A stretch of DNA of 17,374 nucleotides from Deltaproteobacteria bacterium (lineage in GTDB: Bacteria; Desulfobacterota; JADFXK01): the NCBI GenBank assembly GCA_015233285.1, contig JADFYA010000002.1, positions 20,360 through 37,733 of the forward strand. The letters are read 5' to 3'. The position numbers were made by a program, and so were the translations under genes. Under the pieces are notes generated by a model that ran no database searches, was not told the DNA's origin, and worked only from the letters and a program-made list of their open reading frames with translations. Positions 15,801 through 17,374 of this stretch are shown piece after piece; the first letter of the stretch is position 1; each line of letters starts with the position of its first letter.

Positions 15801-16434
15801 AATCAGTAATATAGGGATTGTTTTCCCGCTCGTAACCGATTGATGACGACGGTCTGGAGCCATAATCGTGTCCCGGCCAGACGACCGTATCAGCAGGCAA
15901 AGTCAACAACTTCTCTTTAATCGATTTTAACAGCACCTTCAACGAGCCTCCCGGCAAGTCCGTCCGCCCCACCGCTTCCACAAAAAGCGTGTCACCGGTA
16001 AACACATGGCCGGGAATATACAAACAGATGCTGCCGGGGGTATGGCCAGGGGTATGCAACACGGTGACATTCAAGTCCCCGACGGTCAGGATCCGGCCGT
16101 CCCGAACGACCAGATCGGGTTTGGGGGTGAGCTTAAACCCCATAGCCAGACAAAACATTTTATTTTGCAGGCCGGTGGCTGCCGCGGCGTCCTGCTCGGA
16201 CATGACTAGGGACAGTTTCATTTTTTGGGTTATGGCCGCATTCCCGCAGGTATGGTCGCCATGGGCATGGGTGTTCACCAGGTACCTAATGTTCAAGCCC
16301 AACTTCTTCACCCTAGCTATTATCCGGTCCTCATCTCCGGCCGGATCTATCAACATCCCCTCCCCGCTTCTCTCGCATCCCACAATATAACAAAACACGG
16401 ACATGCGGCCGACCATCATTTGTTCAATAATCAT
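15790..16434 (-). CDS. Metallo-beta-lactamase-fold hydrolase, YcbL / glyoxalase II type
   Basis: A 214-residue protein without a signal peptide. The metal site is complete: THAHGDH (His56, His58, Asp60, His61), HTPGHTPGS (His131), FTGDTLF (Asp148) and WPGHDYG (His189). VGRTDLPGGS is typical of the YcbL-type glyoxalase II group. The long C-terminal helical domain that binds glutathione in classical glyoxalase II is absent, so the thioester substrate is uncertain; possible roles include hydroxyacyl-thiol hydrolysis or a related detoxification step. The start at 16434 follows AAGGG. Its final 11 bases overlap rsmI tail to tail, so the two stop codons (TAG at 15790-15792, and the rsmI TAA at 15798-15800) are interleaved and no terminator fits between them. 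It may be co-transcribed with the membrane protein gene upstream across the 16509-16605 repeat. Confidence 0.88.
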   Translation of the reverse strand: MIIEQMMVGRMSVFCYIVGCERSGEGMLIDPAGDEDRIIARVKKLGLNIRYLVNTHAHGDHTCGNAAITQKMKLSLVMSEQDAAAATGLQNKMFCLAMGFKLTPKPDLVVRDGRILTVGDLNVTVLHTPGHTPGSICLYIPGHVFTGDTLFVEAVGRTDLPGGSLKVLLKSIKEKLLTLPADTVVWPGHDYGSRPSSSIGYERENNPYITDFTD

Positions 16435-16508
16435 TTTACCCTTCCTTGTTCCACTGTTAACCTGAGTTCATTGAATCCGCTGAACGATTGGTGTCAAGGC
16501 CACAATTC
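16435..16508. other. Short gap before the hydrolase start
   Basis: The 74 bases between the hydrolase ATG and the nested dyad hold the ribosome binding site (AAGGG just upstream of the ATG). No other clear signal is visible. Confidence 0.4.
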
Positions 16509-16605
16509 ATCCGCAGATTGCTTCGATTTGCGCAGATTAAAAAGACTAGGATTGCAGGCGCCTGTGAGTCTCATCCATCTGCGTTCATCTGTGAAATCTG
16601 CGGAT
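16509..16605. repeat. 97-bp nested dyad-symmetric intergenic repeat
   Basis: Pairs share one centre near 16557: ATCCGCAGATT (16509-16519) with AATCTGCGGAT (16595-16605), both perfect; CGCAGAT (16531-16537) with ATCTGCG (16577-16583); GACT (16544-16547) with AGTC (16567-16570). The two outer arm pairs are each separated by 11 bases on both sides. Near the centre lies the perfect palindrome CAGGCGCCTG (16555-16564). The element directly abuts the stop codon (16606-16608) of the membrane protein gene. ATCCGCAGATT/ATCTGCG-type sequences recall dispersed palindromic repeats found in many environmental genomes; that likeness is from memory. Confidence 0.7.
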
Positions 16606-17374
16606 TTATTTTTGCTTCCCAATTAACAAAACTCGTCTCCGCCGGCCCAACCGGTACAACGGTATCAGGTTAAGAAGCTTGACCCCGCCCAGTAATAAAG
16701 ATGCCCGCCAAATGCCCAGGACCGGGACAACCAGGATGCCGGCCAGCACCGCGCCCAGCGCCCCGCCCAGGTGGTCCGACGTCTCCAAAACCGCCGCGGC
16801 TCGACCGGCCGGATTGATCATGGCCTGATCTTGGTCCGCCGTCTCTCCCTGGCAGCCGGTCATGATCAAGGCAAACAAAACCGGAAACTGGTATCCGGCC
16901 AACATCCCGGCCAACGGGATAAGCCCCCAAAGTAATGCCTGGGGTAGCTCTCCCCGCCCCAGCCAACCCGTGGCCAGGATGACCAGGGCGAAGCATATTT
17001 CCACCACCACTAAACGCTTGACCGGTGATGACGGACAGATACGCCAGTTTGAGGCGATGTAACCGCCCGCGGCCAAACCAAACATGAACAAGGCCGTGAT
17101 CAAACCCACATCTTGAAACAGCACACCGTAGGCATTCTGGAAGATGTAAAGCAGAAGTATCTGGACGGTCATGGCCGAAAATCCCGTCCCGCCGATAACC
17201 ACCCCGCCCAAAACAGCCGTTGACCCGGCCCGGCACAGGACGAGGTATCCCAGCACCGCGGCCCCGAGTATGACCGGCCACCAACCCTGAATCAATTTTT
17301 CCAGCCCGGTCTTGATCCAGGCCCGGCCTTCCATCTGTTGCCAAAGCATCAGGCTGTACAAATAACTTAATGGC
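16606..17374 (-). CDS. C-terminal part of a membrane spermidine-synthase-like (MFS-fused) protein, cut by right window edge
   Basis: The frame is open from the right edge (the first codons read PLSYLYSLMLW) to the stop at 16606, so the N-terminus is missing and the TTG at 17361 is probably not the true start. PLSYLYSLMLW matches the PVSYYYDMVLW-like end of the spermidine/spermine synthase domain in MFS-fused family members. After it come about six or seven membrane segments, including GFSAMTVQILLLYIFQNAYG, VGLITALFMFGLAAGGYIA, and LETSDHLGGALGAVLAGILVVPVLG, which resembles the DLxGAxxGA late membrane block of this family. The last residues RRRR and K-rich tail face the cytoplasm by the positive-inside rule. 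The methyltransferase-like catalytic domain is outside the window, so activity cannot be judged. A plain multi-pass transporter remains possible. Confidence 0.65.
   Translation of the reverse strand, partial: PLSYLYSLMLWQQMEGRAWIKTGLEKLIQGWWPVILGAAVLGYLVLCRAGSTAVLGGVVIGGTGFSAMTVQILLLYIFQNAYGVLFQDVGLITALFMFGLAAGGYIASNWRICPSSPVKRLVVVEICFALVILATGWLGRGELPQALLWGLIPLAGMLAGYQFPVLFALIMTGCQGETADQDQAMINPAGRAAAVLETSDHLGGALGAVLAGILVVPVLGIWRASLLLGGVKLLNLIPLYRLGRRRRVLLIGKQK

Noticed and set aside
16670..17344. 224-codon minus-strand frame rich in Gly and Arg
   Set aside because: A frame-shifted shadow of the membrane protein; its composition reflects GC-rich codons and it has no domain.
1..17374. CRISPR array, prophage or defence island
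   Set aside because: No regularly spaced repeats, integrase, complete transposase or toxin-antitoxin pair; the genes are mostly conserved housekeeping genes.

Overview
The window looks like ordinary chromosomal backbone from a Gram-negative bacterium, most probably a member of the former Deltaproteobacteria (Desulfobacterota). This is inferred from the rplS-rnhB-yraN-rsmI order, a Zn-ribbon threonine synthase, a lipoprotein SurA-like protein directly after mfd, and moderate GC. I see no rRNA, tRNA, CRISPR array, complete insertion sequence or phage gene.

Layout. (1) 1-5064, all on the minus strand: a signal-peptide parvulin-type foldase (4093-5064), a strong intrinsic terminator (4030-4068), mfd (426-3974), then a lipoprotein SurA-like chaperone that overlaps the mfd stop by 11 bp and runs off the left edge. 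(2) 5065-5751: a long gene-free divergent region carrying a near-consensus sigma70 promoter for tex. (3) tex (5752-8046, plus) meets a minus-strand group head-on at a 12-bp perfect hairpin. (4) Minus strand: an orphan branched-chain-amino-acid-type substrate-binding protein (10598-11875), threonine synthase (8918-10423) and an unrecognised protein with two widely separated CXXC pairs (8098-8820). (5) Plus strand: a Uma2-family nuclease-fold protein (12336-12911), then a promoter and leader driving rplS, rnhB, yraN and rsmI. (6) Minus strand at the right edge: a YcbL-type metallo-beta-lactamase-fold hydrolase whose tail overlaps rsmI, a 97-bp nested dyad repeat, and the C-terminal part of a membrane spermidine-synthase-like protein cut by the edge.

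Functionally the window mixes envelope protein folding (two parvulin-family proteins), transcription-coupled repair (Mfd), transcription/RNA maintenance (Tex), translation (L19, RsmI), RNA/DNA hybrid removal (RnhB) and amino-acid metabolism. No obviously new multi-gene system is present. The items most worth a second look are the unrecognised CXXC protein, the nested dyad element at 16509-16605, the palindrome over the rplS -10 box, and the Uma2 gene lying just upstream of rplS, where trmD is often found.
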